The translations under genes were made by a program, and so were the position numbers. Below are positions 34,955-43,294 of a stretch of 49,789 bases of DNA, one piece after another. Under the pieces are notes generated by a model that was not told the DNA's origin, made no database searches, and saw only the letters and a list, made by a program, of their open reading frames with translations. This stretch comes from Solirubrobacterales bacterium 67-14 (GTDB lineage: Bacteria > Actinomycetota > Thermoleophilia > Solirubrobacterales > 70-9). Each line of letters starts with the position of its first letter. The stretch's first letter is position 1. The DNA lies in contig MKST01000003.1 in assembly GCA_001897355.1 (NCBI GenBank), forward strand, positions 31,099 through 80,887, read 5' to 3'.

Positions 34955-34983
34955 GGTCCTTCCAAACTTTCTTTCCGGGTTTC

Positions 34984-35601
34984 TCAGCGGTCCGTGTGGC
35001 TTGCGGAACCTCGCACATATGGTGACACCATGCGCTCGACGTATTTGGCGACTACGTCACACTCGAGGTTGACGGTCGTCCCGAGCTCAAGATTGCCGAG
35101 GTTGGTGCGTTCCTGCGTTTCGGGGATCAGCGCCACTTCCGCCCAGTCCTCGGCGCAGTCGGCCACGGTCAGGCTGACCCCCTCGATCGTGATCGACCCT
35201 TGGGGGATCACGTAGCGGGCGAGCGCCTCCGGCAGCGAGATCCTGAGCCGCAGCGAGAAACCGTCCCCCTCGAGGCCGATCACCTCGGCGGTGCCGTCGA
35301 CGTGGCCCTGGACGATGTGCCCGCCGAGCCGCTGGTCGGCCCGCAGCGCCAGCTCCAGGTTGACCGGGGTACCCGCTTCGAGACCACCCAGCGAGGTCAG
35401 GTCGAGGGTCTGCTTCATCGCGTCGGCCGTGAAGCCGCCGTCATCGACCGTGGTCGCGGTCAGGCAGCAGCCGTTGACCGCGATCGAGTCACCGAGCGCA
35501 ATCTCGGAGGCCAGCTTCGTTCCGACCCGAATCCGGGCGCCGTCGGGGCCGAGTTCCACCGCTTCCACCCGGCCGAGATCCTGTACCAGTCCGGAGAACA
35601 T
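34984..35601 (-). CDS. ribE: Riboflavin synthase, alpha chain
   Basis: 205 residues from ATG 35601, which overlaps the ribD stop by one base (TGATG). It has two lumazine-binding beta-barrel repeats: [14 protein letters not shown] with [10 protein letters not shown] in the first, and [15 protein letters not shown] with [14 protein letters not shown] in the second. It dismutates two ribityllumazines to riboflavin. The next gene, ribBA, follows by 29 bp. Confidence 0.96.
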   Translation of the reverse strand: MFSGLVQDLGRVEAVELGPDGARIRVGTKLASEIALGDSIAVNGCCLTATTVDDGGFTADAMKQTLDLTSLGGLEAGTPVNLELALRADQRLGGHIVQGHVDGTAEVIGLEGDGFSLRLRISLPEALARYVIPQGSITIEGVSLTVADCAEDWAEVALIPETQERTNLGNLELGTTVNLECDVVAKYVERMVSPYVRGSASHTDR

Positions 35602-36731
35602 CACCAAGTCCTGATCGTCGAAGACATGAGCACATCTTGCCCGACCCGGCTCGCCCGCAGCTCCGGGGCCCGGGTGGCACCCGCCATCAGTTCCGGCCCC
35701 GGCCCTTCGGTGGCCGGCCGGCCGCCCCCGAGAATCAGCGGTGCGACGAAGACCTCGACGCGGTCGACCTCCCCCGCGCCGACCGCCGCCCCGGCCAGTT
35801 TCGGGCCGCCCTCGAGCAGCATCGAGCCGATCCCTCTCTCGCCCAACTCCTCCAGGGCCAGCGAGAAGCGGGCTTCATGGTCCTCGCCCTCGATCGGGAT
35901 GACCTGCGCTCCGGCTGCCTCCAGTTCCCTCACCTTCACTGGGTCCGCGTCGGACCCGGCGACGATCAGTACCGGTGCCTCGGAAACGTCCTCGAACAAC
36001 GCCGCCCGGGGAGTGGTCAGGAGGCTCGAGTCGAATATGACGCGAGCCGGCTGACGGACCGGCGTGTCTTCGCCCAGTCGGGCGGTGAGACGAGGGTCGT
36101 CTGCGGCCATCGTCCCAGCCCCGACCGCGACCGCGTCCATCTCGGCCCGCCAGCGGTGGACCAGGGCGCGGCTCTTCTCGCCGGAGATCCATTTCGAATC
36201 CCCGGTCTGGGTGGCGACCTTGCCGTCCATGCTCATCGCCATCTTCAAGGTGACCAGGGGCTTGCCGGTCCGTGCCCGCTTGCGGAAGTCCTGGGTCAGG
36301 GCCAGCGCCTCGTCGGCCGGGAATCCCTCGGCCCAGCGCACCTTGACCCCCGCATTCTCCAGCCGGGACGGACCGATGCCGCGGGTCTTTTCGGTCGGGT
36401 CATCGGCCGCGATCACCACTTCGGCCACCCCGGCCTCGATCAGGCCGTCGGCGCAGGGCGGCTGGCTGCCGGTGTGGGCGCAGGGTTCCAGGGTCACGTA
36501 GATCGTGGCCCCGACCGGGTCGTTGCCGCGTCGGGACGCGTCGGCCAGCGCCTGCCGTTCGGCATGCAGTCCACCGTGGCGGTGGTGCCACCCTTCGCCG
36601 ATCACCCGGCCGTCCTTGATCAGCACGGCGCCGACCGCTGGATTGGGACTGGTCCAGCCCAGCCCGCGTTCGGCCAGTTGGATGGCCCTTTGCCAGATCT
36701 CGGCCTCGGAGGTGGGTTGCTGGTCACTCAT
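35601..36731 (-). CDS. ribD: Bifunctional pyrimidine deaminase/reductase RibD
   Basis: 376 residues from ATG 36731. The N-terminal deaminase has zinc ligands in GGLHAERQAL and EPCAHTGSQPPCADG. The C-terminal reductase starts near PLVTLKMAMSMDGKVA and includes LLEGGPKLAGA. First gene of the rib operon. Only 19 bp separate its start from the divergent glycosyltransferase, so there is no room for an FMN riboswitch, the common control of such operons; I see no ribosome-binding site either. Confidence 0.96.
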   Translation of the reverse strand: MSDQQPTSEAEIWQRAIQLAERGLGWTSPNPAVGAVLIKDGRVIGEGWHHRHGGLHAERQALADASRRGNDPVGATIYVTLEPCAHTGSQPPCADGLIEAGVAEVVIAADDPTEKTRGIGPSRLENAGVKVRWAEGFPADEALALTQDFRKRARTGKPLVTLKMAMSMDGKVATQTGDSKWISGEKSRALVHRWRAEMDAVAVGAGTMAADDPRLTARLGEDTPVRQPARVIFDSSLLTTPRAALFEDVSEAPVLIVAGSDADPVKVRELEAAGAQVIPIEGEDHEARFSLALEELGERGIGSMLLEGGPKLAGAAVGAGEVDRVEVFVAPLILGGGRPATEGPGPELMAGATRAPELRASRVGQDVLMSSTIRTW

Positions 36732-36750
36732 GGGAGAATCTTGACGGCTA

Positions 36751-37746
36751 ATGAAGGTAATCATCCAGATCCCCTGCCTGAACGAGGAGCAGACCCTCCC
36801 CGCGACCCTGGCCGACCTCCCCCGCGAGATCACCGGCGTCGACGAGATCGAAACCCTCGTGATCGACGACGGCTCGACCGATCGTACGATCGAAGTGGCG
36901 CAGGAATGCGGGGTCGACCACATCGTCAAGCTGCCGAACAACCGTGGCCTGGCGACCGGCTTCCAGGCCGGGCTCGACGCCTGCCTCAAGCTCGGCGCCG
37001 ACATCGTCGTCAACACCGACGCCGACAACCAGTACTCCGGCAGCGACATCCCGAAGCTGGTCGCCCCGATCCTCGACGGCGAGGCGGAGATGGTGGTCGG
37101 CGACCGCGAGGTAGCCGACATCGACCACTTCTCCCCGGCCAAGAAGGTGCTGCAGAAGTTCGGCAGCTGGGTCGTCCGCCGGCTTTCCGACACCGAAGTG
37201 ACCGACGCGACTTCCGGCTTCCGGGCCTACAACCGCGAGGCCGCCCTACAGCTCTTGGTGGTCGACAGCTTCACCTACACCCTGGAAAGCCTGATCCAGG
37301 CCGGCAAGGGAAGCGTCGCGGTCGGCGAGGTCCGGATCTCGACCAATCCGAAGACCCGTGAGTCGCGACTCTTCGGCTCGACCTCCACCTACGTGCGCCG
37401 CAACGGACTGGCCATCCTGCGGATCTACACCCGCTACGAACCGCTCAAGGTCTTCTCCTTCCTCGGCCTGATCGCCGCCGTTGCCGCGCTCGCCGCCTGG
37501 ATGCCCTTCCTCGTCGACTGGATCGTGAACGGCGACCGGGACGGCCACATCCAGTCCTTGCTGCTCGGCGCGGTGCTGTTCATCGTCTCGATCCAGCTCT
37601 TCGCGCTCGGCATCATCGGCGACCTTCTCGCCGGGCAGCGGGTCATGACCCAGCGCGTCTATGAAAGGGTGCGCCGGATCGAGCTTGAACTCGACGTCGA
37701 GCCGAGCCACCGCCTCGACCCGCCCCGGGATCGAAGCACCGTCTGA
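36751..37746 (+). CDS. GT2 family glycosyltransferase with C-terminal membrane helices
   Basis: 331 residues. The GT-A domain has IPCLNEEQTL, VIDDGSTDRT, a DxD-type NTDADNQYS and ATSGFRAYNREAAL, like polyprenyl-phosphate mannosyl/glucosyl transferases (DPM1/GtrB type). Two hydrophobic helices (about 231-252 and 265-290) follow. It probably moves a sugar from a nucleotide donor to a lipid carrier at the inner face of the membrane. It is followed by a flippase-like gene, so the two may make an envelope glycan. Confidence 0.9.
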   Translation: MKVIIQIPCLNEEQTLPATLADLPREITGVDEIETLVIDDGSTDRTIEVAQECGVDHIVKLPNNRGLATGFQAGLDACLKLGADIVVNTDADNQYSGSDIPKLVAPILDGEAEMVVGDREVADIDHFSPAKKVLQKFGSWVVRRLSDTEVTDATSGFRAYNREAALQLLVVDSFTYTLESLIQAGKGSVAVGEVRISTNPKTRESRLFGSTSTYVRRNGLAILRIYTRYEPLKVFSFLGLIAAVAALAAWMPFLVDWIVNGDRDGHIQSLLLGAVLFIVSIQLFALGIIGDLLAGQRVMTQRVYERVRRIELELDVEPSHRLDPPRDRSTV

Positions 37747-37766
37747 ATTCCCCTGCCCGTAACTCC

Positions 37767-39194
37767 TTGCCCAAGCCCCCAGAAAAAGCTGCCGGATCAA
37801 GCACCCGCGACTACGGGAGGACGGCCGGGTTCCTGACCATCGGGGTCGGGCTGACCGGCATCTTCACCTACGCGTACTTCCTGATCGCCTCCCACGACCT
37901 GAACGAGGACGCCTACGGCGAGATCGCCTTCCTCTGGTCGGCGGTCTTCATCACCGTCTCGACCCTCTACCGGCCGATCGACCAGCTGCTCTCCCGCCAC
38001 ATCTCGGAGCACATCGAACGGGGCGAGACCGACGTCGGCCCGGTCCGCGTCGCGGCCAAGATCCAGGGCTGCCTGGCGGTCGGCTTCGCGGTCATCGCCC
38101 TGATCCTCAAGCAGCCGCTGGAGAACCTGCTCTACGGGAACTCCACGCTTTACTGGGTCTTCTTCTCGGCGGTTCTCTTCTACGCCGCCAGTTACTTCGC
38201 CCGCGGCTACCTGGCCGGCCACCAGCAGTTCGGTCTCTTCACCACCCTGATCCTCTCCGAGTCGGTCTTCCGCACCCTGTTTGCCGCCCTGGTCGCCTTC
38301 GGCCTGCTCAGCGGCCAGTCGATGGTCGCGATGGGCATCGTCGCGGCCCCTCTGCTCAGCCTGCTGGTGGTGCCGATCGCGATCACCCGCCGCAGCCGCC
38401 GCGAGGCCGAGGAACGGGCTGCCTACGCGGCGGCCCACGGCGAAGGCCAGGAGGATCTCGCGGCCGAGGAGGAAGAGGCCCGCGAGGAGTTCTCGCTGGC
38501 CCACGGGGCCGGTTTCGTCGGCTCGATCTTCCTGATCATGTTCAGTGAGCAGGTCTTCCTCAACGCCGGCCCGCTGGTGATCGGGATCGTCAAGGGCTCT
38601 GCCGCGACGGGGTTCATCTTCAACGTGCTGATGATCGCCCGGGCGCCGCTGCAGCTCTTCCAGGCGGTCTCGACCTCGATCCTGCCCCACCTGACCGCGC
38701 TCCACAGCAGCGAAGACCCGGACTCGGAGCACCAGTTCCACCGCTCGGTGCGGATGGTGCTGGCGGGCATCCTCGCCTTCACGGCGCTGACCGCGGTCGT
38801 GGTCGTCCTCGCCGGCCCGAAACTGATGCAGATCGCCTTCGGCGCCGACCACACCTATGACCGGCTCGGCCTGCTGCTGGTCACCGCCGGCATGGGCCTC
38901 TACCTGTCCACGGTCACCGTCAACCAGGCCTGTGTCGCCCAGGGACAGGCCCGGCGAGCCTCGATCCGCTGGATCTCCTGCGCCATCTTCTTCATCGTCT
39001 GGACCGTCGTCCCGTTCATCGACGACGGCAACCTGCGGGTCGAGCTCGGCTTCGCGCTGACCGCCTTCCTGCTGCTTTCGCTGCTGACCTACATCTACTT
39101 CCGCCCCAGGGGCATCGACGAGGACATCCCAGTCAAGGGCTCAAGCGAGGCGATCGAAGCCCGGCTCGCCGGCCTCGAAGACACCTCCACTTAG
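37767..39194 (+). CDS. Polysaccharide flippase-like (MOP superfamily) membrane protein
   Basis: 475 residues with about 12 hydrophobic segments. The N-terminal half (GRTAGFLTIGVGLTGIFTYAYF, ...YRPIDQLLSRHISE) and the pattern of helices resemble Wzx/MATE-type exporters that flip lipid-linked sugars. A highly charged cytoplasmic loop (about 205-250, many Arg and Glu) separates the halves. The start is TTG 37767 with no strong ribosome-binding site; translation may rely on the upstream gene, 20 bp away. The gene ends before a long bidirectional hairpin. Confidence 0.82.
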   Translation: MPKPPEKAAGSSTRDYGRTAGFLTIGVGLTGIFTYAYFLIASHDLNEDAYGEIAFLWSAVFITVSTLYRPIDQLLSRHISEHIERGETDVGPVRVAAKIQGCLAVGFAVIALILKQPLENLLYGNSTLYWVFFSAVLFYAASYFARGYLAGHQQFGLFTTLILSESVFRTLFAALVAFGLLSGQSMVAMGIVAAPLLSLLVVPIAITRRSRREAEERAAYAAAHGEGQEDLAAEEEEAREEFSLAHGAGFVGSIFLIMFSEQVFLNAGPLVIGIVKGSAATGFIFNVLMIARAPLQLFQAVSTSILPHLTALHSSEDPDSEHQFHRSVRMVLAGILAFTALTAVVVVLAGPKLMQIAFGADHTYDRLGLLLVTAGMGLYLSTVTVNQACVAQGQARRASIRWISCAIFFIVWTVVPFIDDGNLRVELGFALTAFLLLSLLTYIYFRPRGIDEDIPVKGSSEAIEARLAGLEDTST

Positions 39195-39204
39195 GCGCCA
39201 TGCG

Positions 39205-39251
39205 CCGAGGTTGAAGTTATTCGCCCTATTCGCGAATAACTTCAATCTCGG
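39205..39251. terminator. 20-bp hairpin between flippase and rpe
   Basis: Arms 39205-39224 and 39232-39251 pair at every position (one G-T) with a 7-nt loop. The inner half is A+T-rich, unlike the surrounding DNA. It lies 10 nt past one stop and 5 nt before the other, between convergent genes, so it probably ends both transcripts. Confidence 0.8.
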
Positions 39252-39256
39252 TGAAT

Positions 39257-39970
39257 TCAGGTGCCGGATTCGGCGGCGGCGTGGATGTCCCGGTAGGCCT
39301 GAGCGGGGTCATCCGAGCCGAAGATCGCCGAGCCGGCGACCATCAGGGTCGCCCCGGCCGCGGCCATCGGGCCGGCGGTCTTGGTGCCGATGCCGCCGTC
39401 GACCTCGATCAGGACGTCTTCCCCGAGCAGAGAACGCATCCGCCTGACCTTGTCGGGCGAGGTCTCGATGAAGGGCTGGCCGCCCCAGCCCGGGTTGACG
39501 GTCATGACCAGCACCTCGTCGACCATGCCCTCCAGCTCGGAAAGCGCTTCGACCGGGGTGCCCGGGTTGATCGCGACGCCGGCCAGGCAGCCGAGCTCGC
39601 GGACCCTGTGGCAGCAGCGGTGCGCATGCGGGGTCGCTTCCTCGTGGAAGATGATCGAGTCCGCCCCGGCTTTCGCGAAGTCCTCGAACTGACGGTCCGG
39701 ATCCTCGATCATCAGGTGTACGTCGACCACCCCGCCCGCGTCGTGGACCTGGTCGGCGATGCCGGAAAGGACCAGCGGGCCGATCGTGATCGGCGGGACG
39801 AACTGGCCGTCCATGACGTCGAAGTGGATGACCTTCGCACCGGCGTCCATGACCTCGGCGATCTGGGCACCGAGCCGGCCGAAGTCGGCGGAGAGGATCG
39901 AGGGAGCGATGCGGATGCCCTGGAAGGCTTCGGGCACGAGAGTTTCGGCGGTGCGGGGCTGGTCGGTCAT
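39257..39970 (-). CDS. rpe: Ribulose-phosphate 3-epimerase
   Basis: 237 residues. TIM-barrel enzyme that interconverts ribulose-5-P and xylulose-5-P. Blocks: IRIAPSILSADFGRLG, VIHFDVMDGQFVPPITIG, VDVHLMIEDP, VMTVNPGWGGQPFI and IEVDGGIGTKTAGPMAAAGA. The ~18-residue N-terminal extension before IRIAPS is slightly longer than usual. It ends the minus-strand priA-def-fmt-rsmB group. Confidence 0.97.
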   Translation of the reverse strand: MTDQPRTAETLVPEAFQGIRIAPSILSADFGRLGAQIAEVMDAGAKVIHFDVMDGQFVPPITIGPLVLSGIADQVHDAGGVVDVHLMIEDPDRQFEDFAKAGADSIIFHEEATPHAHRCCHRVRELGCLAGVAINPGTPVEALSELEGMVDEVLVMTVNPGWGGQPFIETSPDKVRRMRSLLGEDVLIEVDGGIGTKTAGPMAAAGATLMVAGSAIFGSDDPAQAYRDIHAAAESGT

Positions 39971-39991
39971 CCGGTTTCTTGGGGTCGGGGT

Positions 39992-40228
39992 TCAGATCGG
40001 CTGGAGCATCGAGGCGCCACAACTCTGGCAGCTCATGTCCTCGGTGGTGCTCATTCTGGCGATCGTCTGGTGTTCCCCGCAGTTCGGGCATTGCGAGACG
40101 AGCTCGTAGCGCGAAAGGCAGTACACGCAACGGAACCTTCCGGGGAGCTGGGTCGGCCTGAGCCACGGCTCGCCGCAGCCCGGACAAGGAGGACGGCGGT
40201 CGGTGGCCTTCTCTTGCTCGGTCGCCAT
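39992..40228 (-). CDS. Small double zinc-ribbon protein
   Basis: 78 residues with four Cys pairs in order: CPGC, CVYC, CPNC and CQSC, enough for two zinc sites. The spacing recalls E. coli YfgJ (zinc-ribbon family PF07191), but I would not assign it firmly. No other domain. GATAAT lies 6 nt before ATG 40228. It is between rsmB and rpe, 60 bp after rsmB and 21 bp before rpe. It may be an RNA- or protein-binding factor. Confidence 0.78.
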   Translation of the reverse strand: MATEQEKATDRRPPCPGCGEPWLRPTQLPGRFRCVYCLSRYELVSQCPNCGEHQTIARMSTTEDMSCQSCGASMLQPI

Positions 40229-40234
40229 TGGTCG

Positions 40235-40240
40235 ATTATC
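40235..40240 (-). promoter_or_regulatory. -10 hexamer of the zinc-ribbon gene
   Basis: GATAAT on the minus strand with a 6-nt spacer to ATG 40228; five of six bases match TATAAT. Confidence 0.4.
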
Positions 40241-40288
40241 CCGAACCGGTCGGAAGTCCTTACGGGGGTTAACCCGACAATCAGGCCC

Positions 40289-41635
40289 CTAGGCCGTGAA
40301 GCGGGCGATGAAGAAGCCCGTCGTGCGCTCGCGATCCGGCATCAGCTGGAGGAATCTGGAGTCATGCGGGTCGGCCAGGCCAGGCGAGCGGCCGCCGAGA
40401 TCTTCGATCGTCAGGCCGTGGCGTTCGGCCAGGGCGAGCGCTTGGTCGCTGTTCTCACGCTTCGAGATCGTGCAGGTCGAGTAGACCAGGCTGCCGCCCT
40501 CGCCGACGAAGTCGGCGGCCCGGTCGAGGATCTCGCCCTGCAGTTCGGCCACCCGCTCGATCAAGGCCGGGTTCTTGCGCCAGCGGGCATCCGGGCGGGA
40601 CGAGAGGGCGCCGAGGTCGGAGCAGGGCGCGTCGACGAGGATCCGGTCGAAGCCGCTCAAGATCTCGCTCTCGCGGGCGTCGGCTTCGACCACCAGGCCG
40701 TGGTGGAAGCCGAGGCGCTCCAGCTGGATGGCGACGTCTTCGGCCCGGGACTCGACCGGCTCGATCGAGACCATGTTGCCCATCCGCCCCACCCGCGCGG
40801 CGATCTGGCCGGTCTTGATCCCGGGACCGGCGCAGAGGTCGAGGATCCTCTCTTCCGGCAGCGGGTCCAGCACTTCGACCACGGCCGCCGAGCCGCGCGA
40901 CTGGGAAACGACCAGGCCCTGCTCGGCCGCCGCCTCGATCGTCGCCAGGCTGCCCCGGGCGATCAGCAGCTCGGCCGGGGCCAGCGGCCAGGGCCCTTCG
41001 GCCGGGGCGAGTTCCAGGTCCGGTCCGGAGAAGCGCTCGATCGCTTCCTCGACCGTGATCCGGGCCGTATTGACCCGGACCGCCCGTTCCGAAGGCTGGT
41101 TGGCCGCGGCCATCAGCGCGCGGGCGCGTTCGGGGCCGAGCTCCTCCCACCAGAGCTGGGCCAGCCACTGGGGGCAGGAATGGGCGATCGCCGCTTTTTC
41201 CGGGGTCGAGTCGTCGGCCAGCTTCTCGACCAGTTGCTCCTTTTCGCGCAGGGTGCGTCGCAGCAGGGCGTTGGCGAAGCCGGCCGCGTGGTCCGCCCCG
41301 GCCTGCCGGACCAGGCTCACTGCCTGGTCGACCGCGGCGTGGTCGGCGGTGCCGTCCGAGAAGAGCAGTTCGAAGATGCCGAGCCGCAGCGCCGCGGCCA
41401 CCGCGGGATCGGGGCGCCGCGCCTTCTGCTTCATGAAGGAGGCAACGACCCAGTCCGTGGTGCCGCGACGCTGGACGGCACCGTAGGCGAGCCGCTGGGC
41501 CTGGGCCCGGACCCGCCCGTCGAGGTCTCGGGAGGCGATCTCTTCGCGGAAGGCGGCCTCGGTGTGTTCGTCCCGCTCGAAGGTGCGGCGGAGGACGGCG
41601 TAAGCCACCTCACGCTCGGGCGTGACCCTGCTCAC
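40289..41635 (-). CDS. rsmB: 16S rRNA (cytosine-967-C5)-methyltransferase
   Basis: 448 residues from GTG 41635, which overlaps the fmt stop as GTGA. The N-terminal NusB-like domain (about 1-140) is followed by a SAM domain with LDLCAGPGIKTGQIA. The catalytic pair is DAPCSDLGAL and YSTCTISKREN. It makes m5C967 in 16S rRNA. The fmt-rsmB order is common. Confidence 0.95.
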   Translation of the reverse strand: MSRVTPEREVAYAVLRRTFERDEHTEAAFREEIASRDLDGRVRAQAQRLAYGAVQRRGTTDWVVASFMKQKARRPDPAVAAALRLGIFELLFSDGTADHAAVDQAVSLVRQAGADHAAGFANALLRRTLREKEQLVEKLADDSTPEKAAIAHSCPQWLAQLWWEELGPERARALMAAANQPSERAVRVNTARITVEEAIERFSGPDLELAPAEGPWPLAPAELLIARGSLATIEAAAEQGLVVSQSRGSAAVVEVLDPLPEERILDLCAGPGIKTGQIAARVGRMGNMVSIEPVESRAEDVAIQLERLGFHHGLVVEADARESEILSGFDRILVDAPCSDLGALSSRPDARWRKNPALIERVAELQGEILDRAADFVGEGGSLVYSTCTISKRENSDQALALAERHGLTIEDLGGRSPGLADPHDSRFLQLMPDRERTTGFFIARFTA

Positions 41636-42531
41636 GGCAGGCCGTGTCCCCTGAGCCAGGCGTCGCCGTCCATCTCCTTCTTGCCGGGCGGCTGGACCCG
41701 GTCGAGCCGGAGCGCACCCTCACCGCAGCCGAGCACCGGCCAGCCCTCCTGGTCGGCGAACTCGCCTTCGGCCGGGCCTGAATCGAGCACCGTCGTGCCC
41801 CGGATCCCCAGCCGCTCGTCGCCATCCAACGGCAGCCAGGCGCCGATGTGCGGGGTGAGCCCGCGGATCTGGTCGTGGACCTGGCGGGCGGTTCGGGCCG
41901 GATCGACCTGGCGGTCCTCGCCGGTGATCTTCTCGGCGTAGGTGAGCCCATCCTCGCCCTGCTGCTGCCAGGTGATCTCGTCGCGCCGGGCCGCGGCCAG
42001 GCCTTCGACCAGCAGCCGACCGCCGATCTCTGCCAGCCGGGCGGAAACGGAACCGAAGTCCTCATCCGGACCGATCGCCGTCTCCTCCCGCAGGGCCACC
42101 GGCCCGGAATCGAGCCCGGCGACCAGTCGCATCACGCAGACCCCGGTCTCGGGGTCACCCGCCATGATCGCCCGCTCGATCGGGGCCGCGCCGCGCCAGC
42201 GCGGGAGCAGCGAGGGATGGACGTTCAGCATCGGCAGTTCGGAGAGCAGCGGCTCCTTGACCAGCTGGCCGAAGGCGCAGATCGAGGCCCACTCGCCGCC
42301 GGCCGCCAGGATCCTGGCCCGGTCCTCTTCGTCGTTGACGTTGCCCGATTTGAGCACCGGGACGCCGAGTTCCTCCGCCTTCAGGGCGACCGGTGAAGCC
42401 TGTTCCTTCCTGCCCCGGCCGCGCCTCTGATCCGGCAGCGTGACGACCAGCTCCGGTCGCTGGTCGGAGGCGGCGAGGATCTCGAGCACGACTCCCGCGA
42501 AATCCGAGGTACCGAGAAAAACTCCACTCAT
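41632..42531 (-). CDS. fmt: Methionyl-tRNA formyltransferase
   Basis: 299 residues from ATG 42531 (MSGVFLGTSDFAG). Active-site N and H lie in LNVHPSLLPRWRGAAPI, and D in AGLDSGPV. It formylates initiator Met-tRNA with 10-formyl-THF. It follows def by 10 bp, a functional pair: Fmt adds the formyl group that Def removes. Confidence 0.96.
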   Translation of the reverse strand: MSGVFLGTSDFAGVVLEILAASDQRPELVVTLPDQRRGRGRKEQASPVALKAEELGVPVLKSGNVNDEEDRARILAAGGEWASICAFGQLVKEPLLSELPMLNVHPSLLPRWRGAAPIERAIMAGDPETGVCVMRLVAGLDSGPVALREETAIGPDEDFGSVSARLAEIGGRLLVEGLAAARRDEITWQQQGEDGLTYAEKITGEDRQVDPARTARQVHDQIRGLTPHIGAWLPLDGDERLGIRGTTVLDSGPAEGEFADQEGWPVLGCGEGALRLDRVQPPGKKEMDGDAWLRGHGLP

Positions 42532-42541
42532 CGCGGCTTGG

Positions 42542-43231
42542 TCAGTCTTCTTCGTGGGGGGAGAAGCTTTCACCCCGGCGGAGTGCCTTCATCGCGCCCT
42601 TGCGCTGCTTTTTCTCGGTCCGGTCGAGGATCAGGATGCCGTCGAGGTGGTCGATCTCGTGCTGGAGCACGCGCGCTTCGTGGCCGGAGGCCTCGATCAG
42701 CACCTCGGCCCCAGTCCGGTCCTGGCCCCGCACCCGGGCGTAGAGCGGACGGTCCACCTCGACCACCACCCGGGGAATGCTGAGGCAGCCCTCCGAGGCG
42801 ACCTCGGTTTCCTCGGAGAGCCACTCGATCTCCGGGTTGACCAGCTCCTGCGGGACCGCGTCGGCGTTGGTCTGGAAGACCAGCAGGCGGCGCAGCTTGC
42901 CGACCTGGGTCGCGGCCAGCCCGACCCCGAGCCCGTCGTTCATCAACTCGACCATGCGCTCGATCTCGTCGGAGAGCGCCTGGTCGAACTCGGTCACCGC
43001 GGAGGCTTTGCTCTTCAGCACCGGGTCGCCGTACTGGACGATCTGGGCCAGCGCCGCCTCCCTCTTGCGCAGGGTCTCTTCGTCAAATCGCTGGACCGGC
43101 TGCTCGCCGCCCTCGGGTTCGACCTCGACTTCCGCCGCGTCCCCGGCCAGCGCCTCTTCGGCCCGCTCCATGCCCTCGGCATAGGCGGCCGCTTCTTCGC
43201 TCAGCGTGGCTGTTTCTTCCTCGGAAGCCAT
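42542..43231 (-). CDS. def: Peptide deformylase with acidic N-terminal extension
   Basis: 229 residues from ATG 43231. The three family motifs are exact: GVGLAATQVG, EGCLSIPR and HEIDHLDG (Cys and two His bind the metal). About 65 residues before the core (which begins near IVQYGDPVLKSKAS) are acidic and Ala-rich (ASEEETATLSEEAAAYAEG), not part of usual deformylases of about 170-190 residues. TAGACT lies 8 nt before ATG 43231, supporting this start. Confidence 0.94.
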   Translation of the reverse strand: MASEEETATLSEEAAAYAEGMERAEEALAGDAAEVEVEPEGGEQPVQRFDEETLRKREAALAQIVQYGDPVLKSKASAVTEFDQALSDEIERMVELMNDGLGVGLAATQVGKLRRLLVFQTNADAVPQELVNPEIEWLSEETEVASEGCLSIPRVVVEVDRPLYARVRGQDRTGAEVLIEASGHEARVLQHEIDHLDGILILDRTEKKQRKGAMKALRRGESFSPHEED

Positions 43232-43239
43232 CGATCCCG

Positions 43240-43245
43240 AGTCTA
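43240..43245 (-). promoter_or_regulatory. -10 hexamer of def
   Basis: TAGACT on the minus strand with an 8-nt spacer to ATG 43231. Confidence 0.4.
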
Positions 43246-43294
43246 CCGACGCCCACTCCAAGGCCCAGAGGTGGATGCTGCTCATCGTGCCCGG

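Noticed and set aside
36732..36750. FMN riboswitch before ribD
   Set aside because: Only 19 bp separate ribD from the divergent gene, too short for the element.
39251..41941. Long plus-strand open frame (896 codons) across rpe, the zinc-ribbon gene and rsmB
   Set aside because: It is antisense to three well-supported genes and its product has no recognisable domain; such frames are usual in G+C-rich DNA.
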